A stretch of DNA of 64,000 nt from Actinacidiphila guanduensis. GTDB taxonomy: Bacteria; Actinomycetota; Actinomycetes; Streptomycetales; Streptomycetaceae. Numbering within the stretch: the first letter of the stretch is position 1; every line of letters starts with the position of its first letter. Under the pieces are notes generated by a model. That model worked only from the letters and a program-made list of their open reading frames with translations. It made no database searches and was not told the origin of the DNA. A program made the translations under genes and the position numbers. Location of the stretch: assembly GCF_900103985.1 (NCBI RefSeq), contig NZ_FNIE01000007.1, forward strand, positions 398,704 through 462,703, in the 5' to 3' direction. Shown piece after piece: positions 47,890 to 56,203 of the stretch.

Positions 47890-49383
47890 TCAGGCCGCCG
47901 TGATCCCCTGCCGGAAGGCGAACAGGCCGTGCGGGTCGTACGCGGCCTTGACGGCGGCCAGGCGCGGCAGGTTCTCCGCGTAGTAGGACTCCCGCCAGTC
48001 CGCCAGGTCCGGGTCCATCCAGTTCTGGTAGCTCTCCTTGCTGGAGAGCGGGTCGATCGTGGCGAAGCCGCCGTCGGCCCAGCGCCGCGCGGCCTCGGTG
48101 CCCTCCGCGGTGACCTCGGCCGGGTCGTTGACGAAGACCCGGTAGTTGACCGCGAAGAGCGCGTCGCGGTGCACGTAGGCGGTGTCGGTACGGGCCGGGT
48201 CGTTCGCCGCCCCGCCGAAGAAGTGCAGGTCGAGGTAGCGGGCCTGGCCGGCGCGCCGGCCGGCGTCGAAGGCGGTCATCACGTCCGCCCAGTCGGCCTC
48301 GCCGAAGGGCGCGGACGCGAACCGGGACCGCTCCAGGGCGAAGGCGGGCCTGGGCAGCCGCCCCGTCGGCGATTTGCCCGCGCGCCGGCACTCCTCGGCG
48401 GTCAGCGTGCCGCCCGCGAAGACCAGCATCATCAGCTGACGGTATGTCATGGCGCCGCCCTGGCGCGCGAGGGGCGCGCCGGTCAGGGCGAGCAGCCGCT
48501 CGGTCTGCGCGGCGAACTCCTCGGGGGTGCCGCGGGAGGCGAGCATGACGTTGACGGCGGGCACGGTGCCGGGCGCGGCGTCCTCGTGCACCACGTACGC
48601 GCCGCCGCCGATGCTGCGCGGGGCGTCCACCAGCCAGCCGGCGACGCCGTGGAGCACCCGTGGAGCCGCGTCGTAATCGAAGACGAGGTTGGCCATCAGC
48701 ATCCCGTCGCCCTGCTGCGGGGTGACCGTGAAGCGGGTGACGACCCCGAAGTTGCCGCCGCCCCCGCCGCGGATCGCCCAGAACAGGTCGCTGTGGGCGG
48801 TGGGCGAGGCGGTGACGGTCCGCCCGTCGGCGAGCACCACCTCCGCCGAGGTGAGCGCGTCGCAGGCCATACCGGTGGGCCTGGTGAGGAAGCCGAAGCC
48901 GCCGCCCTGCAGGAAGCCGCCGGCGGCCACGGTCGCGCAGCCGCCCTCGCTGACCACGAGCCCGTGCGGGGCGAGAGCGGTGAGGATGTCGACGTTCATC
49001 GCGCCGGGTCCGAGGTCCACGGCGCCCTCGCCCACGGTCACGGAATCCAGCCCGGAGACGTCGACGAGGAGTCCGCCGCCGGTGGAGTAGCCCCCGTAGC
49101 TGTGGCCTCCGCTGCGTACGGCGGGCGCCAGCGCGTGGTCCTGGGCGAACCGCAGGGCGAGGGAGACGTCCTGGGCACTGGTGCAGTAGGCGACGGCCTG
49201 CGGGCGCACATGGTCGAAGTTGCCGAGTTCGAGCTGGGCGGCCAGGGCGTAGGAGGAGTCGCCGGGCCGGACGAGCCGGCCCTGGAGGTGGCGGGCCAGC
49301 CGGGCCCAGGGCACGCGGGTGCCGCCGGCGGGCACGGCGGGCGCCTCGGCCCGCGCGCCGAGCGGGGTGCGGGGACTGGTCAA
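47890..49383 (-). CDS. BBE-type FAD oxidase, probably bicovalently flavinylated
   Basis: 497 residues from TTG 49383. FAD-binding PCMH fold: RSGGHSYGGYSTGGG gives the histidyl attachment site (His94) and SEGGCATVAAGGFLQGGGFG the cysteinyl site (Cys149), the arrangement seen in 6-S-cysteinyl, 8alpha-histidyl FAD oxidases such as aclacinomycin oxidoreductase and GilR. The C-terminal BBE domain ends YDPHGLFAFRQGI. Such enzymes oxidise alcohols or lactols late in polyketide tailoring using O2. Located in the halogenase operon. Confidence 0.88.
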   Translation of the reverse strand: MTSPRTPLGARAEAPAVPAGGTRVPWARLARHLQGRLVRPGDSSYALAAQLELGNFDHVRPQAVAYCTSAQDVSLALRFAQDHALAPAVRSGGHSYGGYSTGGGLLVDVSGLDSVTVGEGAVDLGPGAMNVDILTALAPHGLVVSEGGCATVAAGGFLQGGGFGFLTRPTGMACDALTSAEVVLADGRTVTASPTAHSDLFWAIRGGGGGNFGVVTRFTVTPQQGDGMLMANLVFDYDAAPRVLHGVAGWLVDAPRSIGGGAYVVHEDAAPGTVPAVNVMLASRGTPEEFAAQTERLLALTGAPLARQGGAMTYRQLMMLVFAGGTLTAEECRRAGKSPTGRLPRPAFALERSRFASAPFGEADWADVMTAFDAGRRAGQARYLDLHFFGGAANDPARTDTAYVHRDALFAVNYRVFVNDPAEVTAEGTEAARRWADGGFATIDPLSSKESYQNWMDPDLADWRESYYAENLPRLAAVKAAYDPHGLFAFRQGITAA

Positions 49384-49447
49384 CGGGTACTCCCGGGGCT
49401 GTGGTCGGTACGGGCCGGTGCGGGGGGAAGGAGCGGGCAGCGCTCCG

Positions 49448-49511
49448 GTCCGGTACCGCCGGCCCGGCCGCGCCGGACGGGGCGGCGCGGGCGGGTCCGC
49501 GGTGCCGGACC
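49448..49511. terminator. Inverted repeat in the halogenase-oxidase gap
   Basis: GGTCCGGTACCGC (49448-49460) pairs with GCGGTGCCGGACC (49499-49511) with one G-T pair, enclosing GC-rich DNA. In the 147-bp gap downstream of the halogenase stop. Could attenuate read-through to the oxidase gene. Confidence 0.45.
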
Positions 49512-49530
49512 GGAGGGTGGAGCCGGGGCC

Positions 49531-51234
49531 CTACGTGACCTTGCGGCCGCGCAGCGCGGACTTGACGACGCCGCTGACCATCGCCCGGCCCAGGTCGCGG
49601 ATCTCGGTGGGCGCCTGGGTGTTGGCCCACCACATGAACCGGAGCATGGTGGGGGTGGTCGCGCGGTAGAAGCGGTGGTCCTCGCCGTCCTTCCAGCCGA
49701 ACGGGGTGTTCACCGAGTCGCAGGCGCGGATCGCGTCGAAGACGATGTCGGCCGCCTTGTCGCCGTCGATCTCGCCGGCCTCGTACTTCTCGCAGGTCTC
49801 GGCGGTGACGTCGAGCAGGTACTTGAAGGAGTGGCTGTCGGGCCACCACAGGCCCGGGTAGGCGGACTTCTCCATCTCCTTGAAGACCGTGTCGTCCTTG
49901 CCGCTCAGCAGGTAGTCCTGCCGCGCCTGCAGCAGCCGGATGGTGGCGGGTGTGGTGAAGCACGCCCAGACCCGGAACACCGCGTTCCACAGGCGGAAGT
50001 GCGAGAAGGAGATGTAGGAGCTGTTGACGATCTTGTCGTTGTAGTCGAGCAGGCCCTGCTCCAGCCGCTCGACGTATTCGAAGCGCTCCACCGAGAAGTC
50101 GTCGTCCCGCAGGGACTCCAGCACCCGCCAGGCGAGTGCGTCCACGACCTCGAAGGTGTTGGACAGGCCCCGCGAGTACAGCGGGTCGACGAAGCCGGCG
50201 GCGTGCGACATCAGGCACCAGCGGTGGCCCACCGTCTGCTTGGAGCTGTACTGGATGCGGTCGGCGGACACCCACTCGCGCACCCGCCGGGCACCCTCGA
50301 ACTGCCGCTTGACGGCCGGGTACATGTCGAGGAACCGGGCGAACTCCTCGTCGGGGGTGATGTCGTCGGGCTTGGGGTACAGCCGCTCGTCCATGGTGAG
50401 GCCGACACTGCACACCGGGTTGCGGGACTCGGCGATGTTGTCGAACGGGATGATCCAGAACCAGCCGCGCTCGATCAGGTGGTGCAGCGTCCCGCCGTGG
50501 AAGGGGGATTCCGCCGGGGCCTTGAGGTCCTCGGGGTAGTTGCACACGTCGTCGTACGGCTTGATGCCCACGTAGTGGGTGAACATCGAGCGGGCGTGGT
50601 GCTTGAGCCGGCTGGGCTGCTCGCGCAGGTCGAACTTCTGTGCCAGCGGGGAGCGGAAACCGGAGGCGTCGATGAGGTACTTCGCCCGGAACACCTCGCC
50701 GGTGTGGCCGGTGACGGTCACCCCGTCGTCGTCGAAGTCGAGGCCGGTGGCCCGCCAGTCCTGCCGGATGGTGCAGCCGTACTTGGCGGCGACGTTGACG
50801 TAGTAGGAGTCGGTGTCCTGCCGGTACATGTGGGTGGCTTCGGTGAGCATCTTCGGGATGACGAACATCGTCGCCTCGCGGGGGTCCGGCTCGCGGTTCG
50901 GCCGGTGGGTGACGAAGCCGAAGCTCTGCTTCCTGCCATGGTGCGGGCCGATGTTCTCCGTCACCGCCTTGATGTCCAGCAGGTGCTTCAGCTCGGGCAC
51001 GTCGTAGCGCACCGCGAGGATGTGCAGCCACTCGACGAGCTGGGGGTTCTGCGACTCGCCGACGGCGAACCGCGGGTGGTGGCCGGCGTCGACGAGCACG
51101 ACGTCGGCGCCCTGGCGGGCCAGGATGGCACCCGTGATCGAGCCGGCCAGGCCGGACCCGAGGATCACCACGTCGCACATCGTCTGCTCGCCGGTCCCGG
51201 GGGACGGCTGCGCCGCCTCGGCCTTCGTGGTCAC
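49531..51234 (-). CDS. Flavin-dependent halogenase (phenolic, CtcP-like)
   Basis: 567 residues from GTG 51234 (GAGGAG ribosome site). FAD site GSGLAG at 26-31; the halogenase hallmark WxWxIP reads WFWIIP at 258-263; SHAAGFVDPLYSRGL lies near 340. The long C-terminal part (after about 400) resembles halogenases acting on aromatic polyketides and phenols such as CtcP. It uses FADH2, O2 and Cl-/Br- to halogenate an electron-rich ring. A flavin reductase two genes upstream can supply FADH2. Identity as halogenase is firm; substrate type is inferred. Confidence 0.9.
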   Translation of the reverse strand: MTTKAEAAQPSPGTGEQTMCDVVILGSGLAGSITGAILARQGADVVLVDAGHHPRFAVGESQNPQLVEWLHILAVRYDVPELKHLLDIKAVTENIGPHHGRKQSFGFVTHRPNREPDPREATMFVIPKMLTEATHMYRQDTDSYYVNVAAKYGCTIRQDWRATGLDFDDDGVTVTGHTGEVFRAKYLIDASGFRSPLAQKFDLREQPSRLKHHARSMFTHYVGIKPYDDVCNYPEDLKAPAESPFHGGTLHHLIERGWFWIIPFDNIAESRNPVCSVGLTMDERLYPKPDDITPDEEFARFLDMYPAVKRQFEGARRVREWVSADRIQYSSKQTVGHRWCLMSHAAGFVDPLYSRGLSNTFEVVDALAWRVLESLRDDDFSVERFEYVERLEQGLLDYNDKIVNSSYISFSHFRLWNAVFRVWACFTTPATIRLLQARQDYLLSGKDDTVFKEMEKSAYPGLWWPDSHSFKYLLDVTAETCEKYEAGEIDGDKAADIVFDAIRACDSVNTPFGWKDGEDHRFYRATTPTMLRFMWWANTQAPTEIRDLGRAMVSGVVKSALRGRKVT

Positions 51235-51262
51235 GTCCGCACTCCTCTTCTTCTGGTGGCCG

Positions 51263-52735
51263 TCAGGCCGCGGTGAGCGGGGCGCCGAACCAGCGGGTGA
51301 GCGCCTCGGAGAGCCCGTCGGGCGAACCGTCGGGCGAGACCCAGGCGAGGTAGCCGTCCGGGCGGACCAGCAGGCTCGCGGCGGGGGCGTCCGGGTCCGG
51401 GCGGGTCGCGGTGACGGTGTCCACCCGGTCCGACCAGGCGGCGGCGGTCGCCCGCAACTGCGCGTTGTCGTGCAGGTCGAGCAGGATCGGGCGGCCTGGG
51501 GTGAGCAGTTCGAAGGTGGTGGTCTTGGCGTCGGCGACCACCAGGTCCTGCTCGGGCAGCCGGCGGCCGAGCAGCGGGTGGCCCTCGCCGGCGTCGTAGA
51601 CGATGTCGAGGCCGGTGACGGCGCCGACGAGCCGGCGCTGCACCTGCTCCAGCGTGATCAGGTCGGCGAAGACGTCGCGCAGGGCCTGCATCTCGGGACC
51701 ACCGAGGTAGAGCGAGCGCTGCACCAGGGTGTTGGCCACGATGCCGGCGCCGACCGGCTGCCGCTCGGAGCCGTAGGTGTCCAGCAGGCCGGCCGGGGCG
51801 TACCCCTTCAGCGCGGCGGCGAGCTTCCAGCCGAGGTTGACCACGTCGCCGACGCCGGCGCTGATGCCCTGGGCCCCGATCGGCAGGTGGATGTGGGCGG
51901 CGTCGCCGGCCAGGAAGACCCGGCCCTTGCGGTAGTCGGCGGCGTGCCGGCTCGCGTCGGTGAAGTAGCTGGTCCACAGCGGCCGTGCGGCGTGGATGTC
52001 CTCGCCGGTCACCCGCTGGAAGGCGTCGGCGACCTCCTCGAAGGTGGGCGGCTCCTGGGTGGGGCGGACACCGGCGCCGCGCTCGAAGACCACCACCCGG
52101 ATCGCCTCCGGGCCCAGCGGCAGCACGACCACCATGCCGGCCTCGCCGACCTGGCCGGTGGGGCGGATGGGCACCCGCACCCCGGTGAAGTCGGCCATCT
52201 TCATCTCCATCGTGGCGTCCGTGCCGACGAAGTCGATGCCGGACAGCTTGCGCACCGCGCTGCGCGCGCCGTCGCAGCCGACCACATAGCGGGCGCGCAG
52301 CCGGACCGGGCCGGCCTCGGTGGCCGCCTCGACGGTGACGCCGTCCTCGTCCTGCTCCAGGCCGACGACCTCGTGCGCGCGGCGAAGGTCCGCGCCGAGA
52401 CCCAGGGCCCATTCGGCGAGCACCTTCTCGGTGAAGGACTGCGGCACGCCGCGGACGCCGAAGTTGCCGCCCTCGATGATCCGGTAGTCCAGCGGAAGGC
52501 CGCCGAAATGCCCGATCGGAATGGTTTCGAGTTCGCCGAATTTCGTCAGCAGGCCGCGCTGGGCGAACTCCTCGAGCGTACGGGCGGAAAAGCCGAGAGC
52601 GCGGGACTGCCGCATCGGTTCGGGCAGCCGGTCCAGCACGACGACCGGTATTCCGGCGAGCCGGAGTTCACCGGCCAGCATGAGTCCCGAGGGGCCGGCT
52701 CCCACAATCAGCACATCGGTGTCGAACGTGTTCAT
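51263..52735 (-). CDS. FAD-dependent aromatic hydroxylase (PgaE/UrdE type)
   Basis: 490 residues. ATG 52735 is chosen over the adjacent ATG 52738 for spacing from AAGAGGG. VLIVGAGPSGLMLAGEL is the dinucleotide site, GCDGARSAVR the DG motif, and GRVFLAGDAAHIHLPIGAQG the GD motif; a thioredoxin-like C-terminal domain follows. This group hydroxylates or performs Baeyer-Villiger-like steps on type II polyketides, using NADPH and O2. Tightly packed in the operon (28 bp to the halogenase). Confidence 0.92.
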   Translation of the reverse strand: MNTFDTDVLIVGAGPSGLMLAGELRLAGIPVVVLDRLPEPMRQSRALGFSARTLEEFAQRGLLTKFGELETIPIGHFGGLPLDYRIIEGGNFGVRGVPQSFTEKVLAEWALGLGADLRRAHEVVGLEQDEDGVTVEAATEAGPVRLRARYVVGCDGARSAVRKLSGIDFVGTDATMEMKMADFTGVRVPIRPTGQVGEAGMVVVLPLGPEAIRVVVFERGAGVRPTQEPPTFEEVADAFQRVTGEDIHAARPLWTSYFTDASRHAADYRKGRVFLAGDAAHIHLPIGAQGISAGVGDVVNLGWKLAAALKGYAPAGLLDTYGSERQPVGAGIVANTLVQRSLYLGGPEMQALRDVFADLITLEQVQRRLVGAVTGLDIVYDAGEGHPLLGRRLPEQDLVVADAKTTTFELLTPGRPILLDLHDNAQLRATAAAWSDRVDTVTATRPDPDAPAASLLVRPDGYLAWVSPDGSPDGLSEALTRWFGAPLTAA

Positions 52736-52823
52736 CATCCCTCTTTCGGCCGGGGTTTTCTCCAGTATTCCGGTGGAGTGCGCGGAGCTGAACGGCGCCG
52801 AGTACAGAACTCCGACAAGTTCG

Positions 52824-53426
52824 TCAGAAATCCCTTTGGTTCTGCTCCGGATTCTCGGGGGAGCCGGTGCCGGGAAGGGCGTGCATCGCTCCGCGGTAGA
52901 AGACCAGCGGGGCCGCACCGGGCGCCGACTCCGGCTCGGGCACGCCGAGTTCGACCACCTCGCCGACCACGATGAGGTGGTCCCCGCCGTCGTACTCGGC
53001 GTCGAGCCGGCAGACCAGGTGGCCCAGGGCGCCGGCGAGCAGGGGCAGCCCCTCGGCGGTGCGGCGGTGCGGGACCTCTTCGACCCGTGCCGAGTCGCGG
53101 CCGGCGAAGGCCCAGGCCAGCTCCTGCTGGTGGTGCGCAAGGAAGTTGACGACGAAGCCGCCGGACCGGCGCAGCACGGGGCCGAGCCGGGACTGCCGGT
53201 GCAGGCAGAACAGCACCAGCGGCGGGTCGAGCGAGACGGAGGTGAAGGAGTTCACCGTCGTGCCCTCGGCATGGCCCGGCACGCCGGTCGCCGCGGTGAT
53301 GACGGTGACCCCGGTGGCGAAGGCGCTGCACGCGTCGCGCAGCGCCTTGCCGTCGACGGCCGGCCGCGGGTGCGGCACGCGCCGGGCCGAGGGCAGGGCG
53401 GAGGAGGACAGGGGTGCGGAAGTCAC
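52824..53426 (-). CDS. Flavin reductase (ActVB/HpaC-like)
   Basis: 200 residues. LRDACSAFATGVTVITAATG, TVNSFTSVSLDPPLVLFCL and the GDHLIVVGEVVELG block define the flavin reductase-like FMN-binding fold. It passes reduced flavin to two-component partners. In this operon the obvious client is the halogenase. Upstream of the hydroxylase gene by 88 bp. Confidence 0.93.
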   Translation of the reverse strand: MTSAPLSSSALPSARRVPHPRPAVDGKALRDACSAFATGVTVITAATGVPGHAEGTTVNSFTSVSLDPPLVLFCLHRQSRLGPVLRRSGGFVVNFLAHHQQELAWAFAGRDSARVEEVPHRRTAEGLPLLAGALGHLVCRLDAEYDGGDHLIVVGEVVELGVPEPESAPGAAPLVFYRGAMHALPGTGSPENPEQNQRDF

Positions 53427-53468
53427 GGGAGACCTTTCGTCCTTGGATGCGGGGACGAGGCAGGTGGA

Positions 53469-54800
53469 TCAGTGGCCGACGAGGTCGGCGGACGGTTCCG
53501 CCGGGGTGGTCGCCCGCAGGGCGTCCCGGCCGGACAGCAGCGGTGCCGCCATCGCCGTGGTGACCAGGGCCATCACGACCATCATGGTGAACATCCGCAC
53601 GTCGAGGACGCCGAGTGTCACCGCCGCGTTGAGGATGATCAGTTCGGTCAGGCCCCGGGTGTTCATCAGCAGACCGAGGTCTTTGGACTCCCGCCACGGC
53701 AGCCCGGCCAGCCGCGCCGGGAGGATCGCCCCGAGCAGCTTGCCCGCGCACGCCACCAGGACGATCAGCAGCAACACCACCGTGTCGCCCGCGGTCAGGG
53801 CCGTCAGATCGACGTCCAGCCCGGTGACGACGAAGAACACCGGAAGCAGCACCAGGCTCATGTCGTCCAGCGGCTTGCGCACGTTGCGGGCGAGCAGCCG
53901 GGCGGGCTCGCGCGGGGTGACGAAGCCGAACAGGAACGCCCCGAAGATCGCGTGCACGCCGATCCAGGAGGTCAGCCACGCCGAGGTCATGGCCCCGGCG
54001 CTGAGGACCACCAGCAGCGCGGACCAGCGCTCGGCCGCGGCCCACCGCCACACCAGCGCCGCCAGCAGCGGCCGCACGACCAGCAGCATGCCGGCCGCGT
54101 ACAGCAGGGCGAACCCGGCGATCCGGCCGAGCCGCGCGTAGTCGCCGTCGGCGCTGACCATCGCCGAGACGTACGCCAGCAGGCACCAGGCCAGGACGTC
54201 GTCGACGGCGGCGCTGGCCAGGGCGAGGGAGCCGACTCTGGTGTCCGAAAGGTCGTTGTCGGCCAGCACACGGGCCAGCACCGGGAACGCGGTCACCGAC
54301 ATCGCCGTGCCGAGGAACACCGCGAAGGCGGCGAAGGAGATGTGGTGGCCGGCCACCGTCGCGTGGTCCGGGTACAGCAGCGTGGCCAGAGCGACGCCGA
54401 GGCCGAAGGCGAGCGCGATGGAGGAGAGCGAGACGCCGGCCGCGAGACCGGCGTGCGGGCGTACGAGGCGCTTCTCGAACTCCCAGCCCACCAGGAACAT
54501 GAAGAGCACCAGGCCGACCTGCGCGACCGCGTTGAGCAGCGGCCGTACGTCGCTCGGGAAGACCCTGTGCGGCAGGTCACCGGGGAGCAGGCCCAGCAGG
54601 CTGGGACCGAGCAGGATGCCGGCGGCGATCTCGCCGATCACGGCCGGCTGCCGCAGCCGCCGGGCCAGCCGGCCCAGCAGCACCCCCACGATCAGGACGA
54701 CCGCGATGTCCACCAGCATCACCGCGGTGAGCATGTCGGGGGCGGTCGCGGCCAGATGCACCCAGGGTCCCGGCGGCGGCCCGGGGACAGGGCGCGTCAC
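53469..54800 (-). CDS. CPA2-type cation/proton antiporter
   Basis: 443 residues from GTG 54800, overlapping the SnoaL-like gene stop by GTGA. About 12 membrane helices. FLGTAMSVTAFPVLARVLAD and LASAAVDDVLAWCLLA (the Asp-Asp transport site) are typical of Kef/GerN-type antiporters. Antiporters of this kind occur in several aromatic polyketide clusters, perhaps for pH/ion homeostasis or resistance. Direct export of product is unproven. Confidence 0.9.
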   Translation of the reverse strand: MTRPVPGPPPGPWVHLAATAPDMLTAVMLVDIAVVLIVGVLLGRLARRLRQPAVIGEIAAGILLGPSLLGLLPGDLPHRVFPSDVRPLLNAVAQVGLVLFMFLVGWEFEKRLVRPHAGLAAGVSLSSIALAFGLGVALATLLYPDHATVAGHHISFAAFAVFLGTAMSVTAFPVLARVLADNDLSDTRVGSLALASAAVDDVLAWCLLAYVSAMVSADGDYARLGRIAGFALLYAAGMLLVVRPLLAALVWRWAAAERWSALLVVLSAGAMTSAWLTSWIGVHAIFGAFLFGFVTPREPARLLARNVRKPLDDMSLVLLPVFFVVTGLDVDLTALTAGDTVVLLLIVLVACAGKLLGAILPARLAGLPWRESKDLGLLMNTRGLTELIILNAAVTLGVLDVRMFTMMVVMALVTTAMAAPLLSGRDALRATTPAEPSADLVGH

Positions 54801-55234
54801 GCCGGTCCACCGGGCGGGCTGCCCGTCATCCACACCACCCGGAAGGCCAGCGCGGACAGCCGCCAGCCGGCGGGGGTGCGCCGGGCCTCGCCGGTGACGA
54901 ACGTGCCGGTGGCGAAGAGCGGTTCGCGCGCCGCCCCCGGGTGGTGCACGTGGGTGGAGACCAGGTTCGCCCGCAGCCCGACCCGGTCGGGGCCGAGGGG
55001 GTCCACCACCGCGGGGCTGCCCAGGTGCTGGGTGCCGGCGAAGGCGGCCAGGGACTCGCGGTGCCAGTCCGCCATACCCGCGCGGCCGGCGTGCCGGCTC
55101 ATGGGGAATTCGACCACGGCGTCCTCGGTGAACAGGTCGCGCGCCCAGGCGTCGTCGAGCTTGTCGTCGTCGAGGCTGATGAGGTAGCGATCGAGCAATT
55201 GGGCCGCACCGGCGGCCGGTGGGTCGGTATGCAT
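54797..55234 (-). CDS. SnoaL-like (NTF2-fold) protein
   Basis: 145 residues from ATG 55234. LLDRYLISLDDDKLDDAWARDLF followed by TEDAVVEFPMSRHAGR fits the SnoaL_4/NTF2 fold. Members include polyketide cyclases, hydroxylases lacking cofactors and dehydratases. First gene of the seven-gene operon that runs to 46897, divergent from the ABM gene. It may cyclise or hydroxylate an intermediate; not specific enough to say. Confidence 0.78.
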   Translation of the reverse strand: MHTDPPAAGAAQLLDRYLISLDDDKLDDAWARDLFTEDAVVEFPMSRHAGRAGMADWHRESLAAFAGTQHLGSPAVVDPLGPDRVGLRANLVSTHVHHPGAAREPLFATGTFVTGEARRTPAGWRLSALAFRVVWMTGSPPGGPA

Positions 55235-55288
55235 TGTTCGAGAATGGGCGCCGCCGCGCCCGCGCGCCAAGGCCGTTTGTCACCGATC

Positions 55289-55333
55289 TGACGAAGCCGT
55301 ACAAGACCTGACGGTGGTTGTGCGGAATTGACG
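55289..55333 (+). promoter_or_regulatory. Three TGACG repeats at exact 20-bp spacing
   Basis: TGACG at 55289-55293, 55309-55313 and 55329-55333. The last is part of TTGACG (55328-55333), a -35 candidate for the ABM gene at 55441. The stretch TTGACGAACCTGCG closely resembles TTGACAAACTTGCG before the methyltransferase gene. Candidate binding array for a cluster-specific regulator acting on the divergent promoters. Confidence 0.6.
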
Positions 55334-55440
55334 AACCTGCGTGGAGTCCTGAATCGTAGCCGCTTTCCTCACCGGCCCCGGCACGCAGATGCTGGTCGCG
55401 ACCCGATCCACCGTTCCCGGAATGGAAGGCACCTGACACC

Positions 55441-56136
55441 ATGCCGAAGATCGCAGCCGACGGTGAGTACCTGACCGTTCTCAACCTCTTCTCGACCGAC
55501 GCCGCGGAAAAGCAGGAGAGCCTGCTGGGGGCCATGCGTGAGATCGTCGACGCGGCCGCGTACCCCGGCTGGATCTCCAGCACCGTGCACAGCGGGCAGG
55601 AGAAGTTCGGCACCGCCAACTTCATCCAGTGGCGCAGCAGCGAGGACCTGGAGAAGCGCTACGAGGGGGAGGAGTTCAAGCACCGCACCCTGCCGCTGTT
55701 CGGCGAGATCACCACGTCGATCCGGCTGCTGCAGAACGAGGTCGTCCACACCCTGCAGGCGCCGGAGCTCGGCGGGACCGTCGAGATCTCGCCCACCCGC
55801 GACGACTACACCGTCATCGAGGTGCTGAAGGTCGCCGAGGAGGACCAGGCGGAGCTGGTCGACGCGCTCGGCCCGTCCCAGGAGTGGCTGGCCGAGGTGC
55901 CCGGCTTCCGCAGCCACACCGTGCTGCGCGGCCTGCGCGCCCGCGGCCTGGACGGCTCGTTCGTCGTCTCCTACTCCCAGTGGGCCGACAAGGAGTCCTA
56001 CGACGCCTTCCGCGCCCAGCCGGAGGCCGAGCGGACGGCCGCCCGCACCAAGAGCGAGGCGCGCGTCGCCGCGCTGGCCACCGAGCGGGACCTGAACACC
56101 TACCGCGTCGTGCACACCCGCTCGGCTGCCGAGTAA
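55441..56136 (+). CDS. Double-domain antibiotic biosynthesis monooxygenase (ABM)
   Basis: 231 residues containing two ABM ferredoxin-like domains: about 8-100 (LTVLNLFSTDAAEKQESLLG...GWISSTVHSG) and about 120-225 (YTVIEVLKVAEEDQAELVDAL...GFRSHTVLRG). ABM enzymes such as ActVA-Orf6 oxidise anthrones to quinones without cofactor. Fused or tandem forms are known in polycyclic aromatic pathways. First gene of a two-gene operon with the response regulator (68-bp gap). Confidence 0.88.
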   Translation: MPKIAADGEYLTVLNLFSTDAAEKQESLLGAMREIVDAAAYPGWISSTVHSGQEKFGTANFIQWRSSEDLEKRYEGEEFKHRTLPLFGEITTSIRLLQNEVVHTLQAPELGGTVEISPTRDDYTVIEVLKVAEEDQAELVDALGPSQEWLAEVPGFRSHTVLRGLRARGLDGSFVVSYSQWADKESYDAFRAQPEAERTAARTKSEARVAALATERDLNTYRVVHTRSAAE

Positions 56137-56203
56137 CTCCTCGGCGACAGCACACGCAGGCCGTCCGCAGGGCCGTTCGCGGCAGACCGACAGGGGGCGA
56201 AGG

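Noticed and set aside
47884..51276. A 1130-residue plus-strand open frame over the oxidase and halogenase
   Set aside because: It is the antisense shadow of two genes with clear cofactor motifs. No recognisable domain.
53827..54812. Longer antiporter start far upstream
   Set aside because: An open frame reaches 55625, but it crosses the SnoaL-like gene. GTG 54800 overlaps that gene's stop as in the other coupled pairs here.
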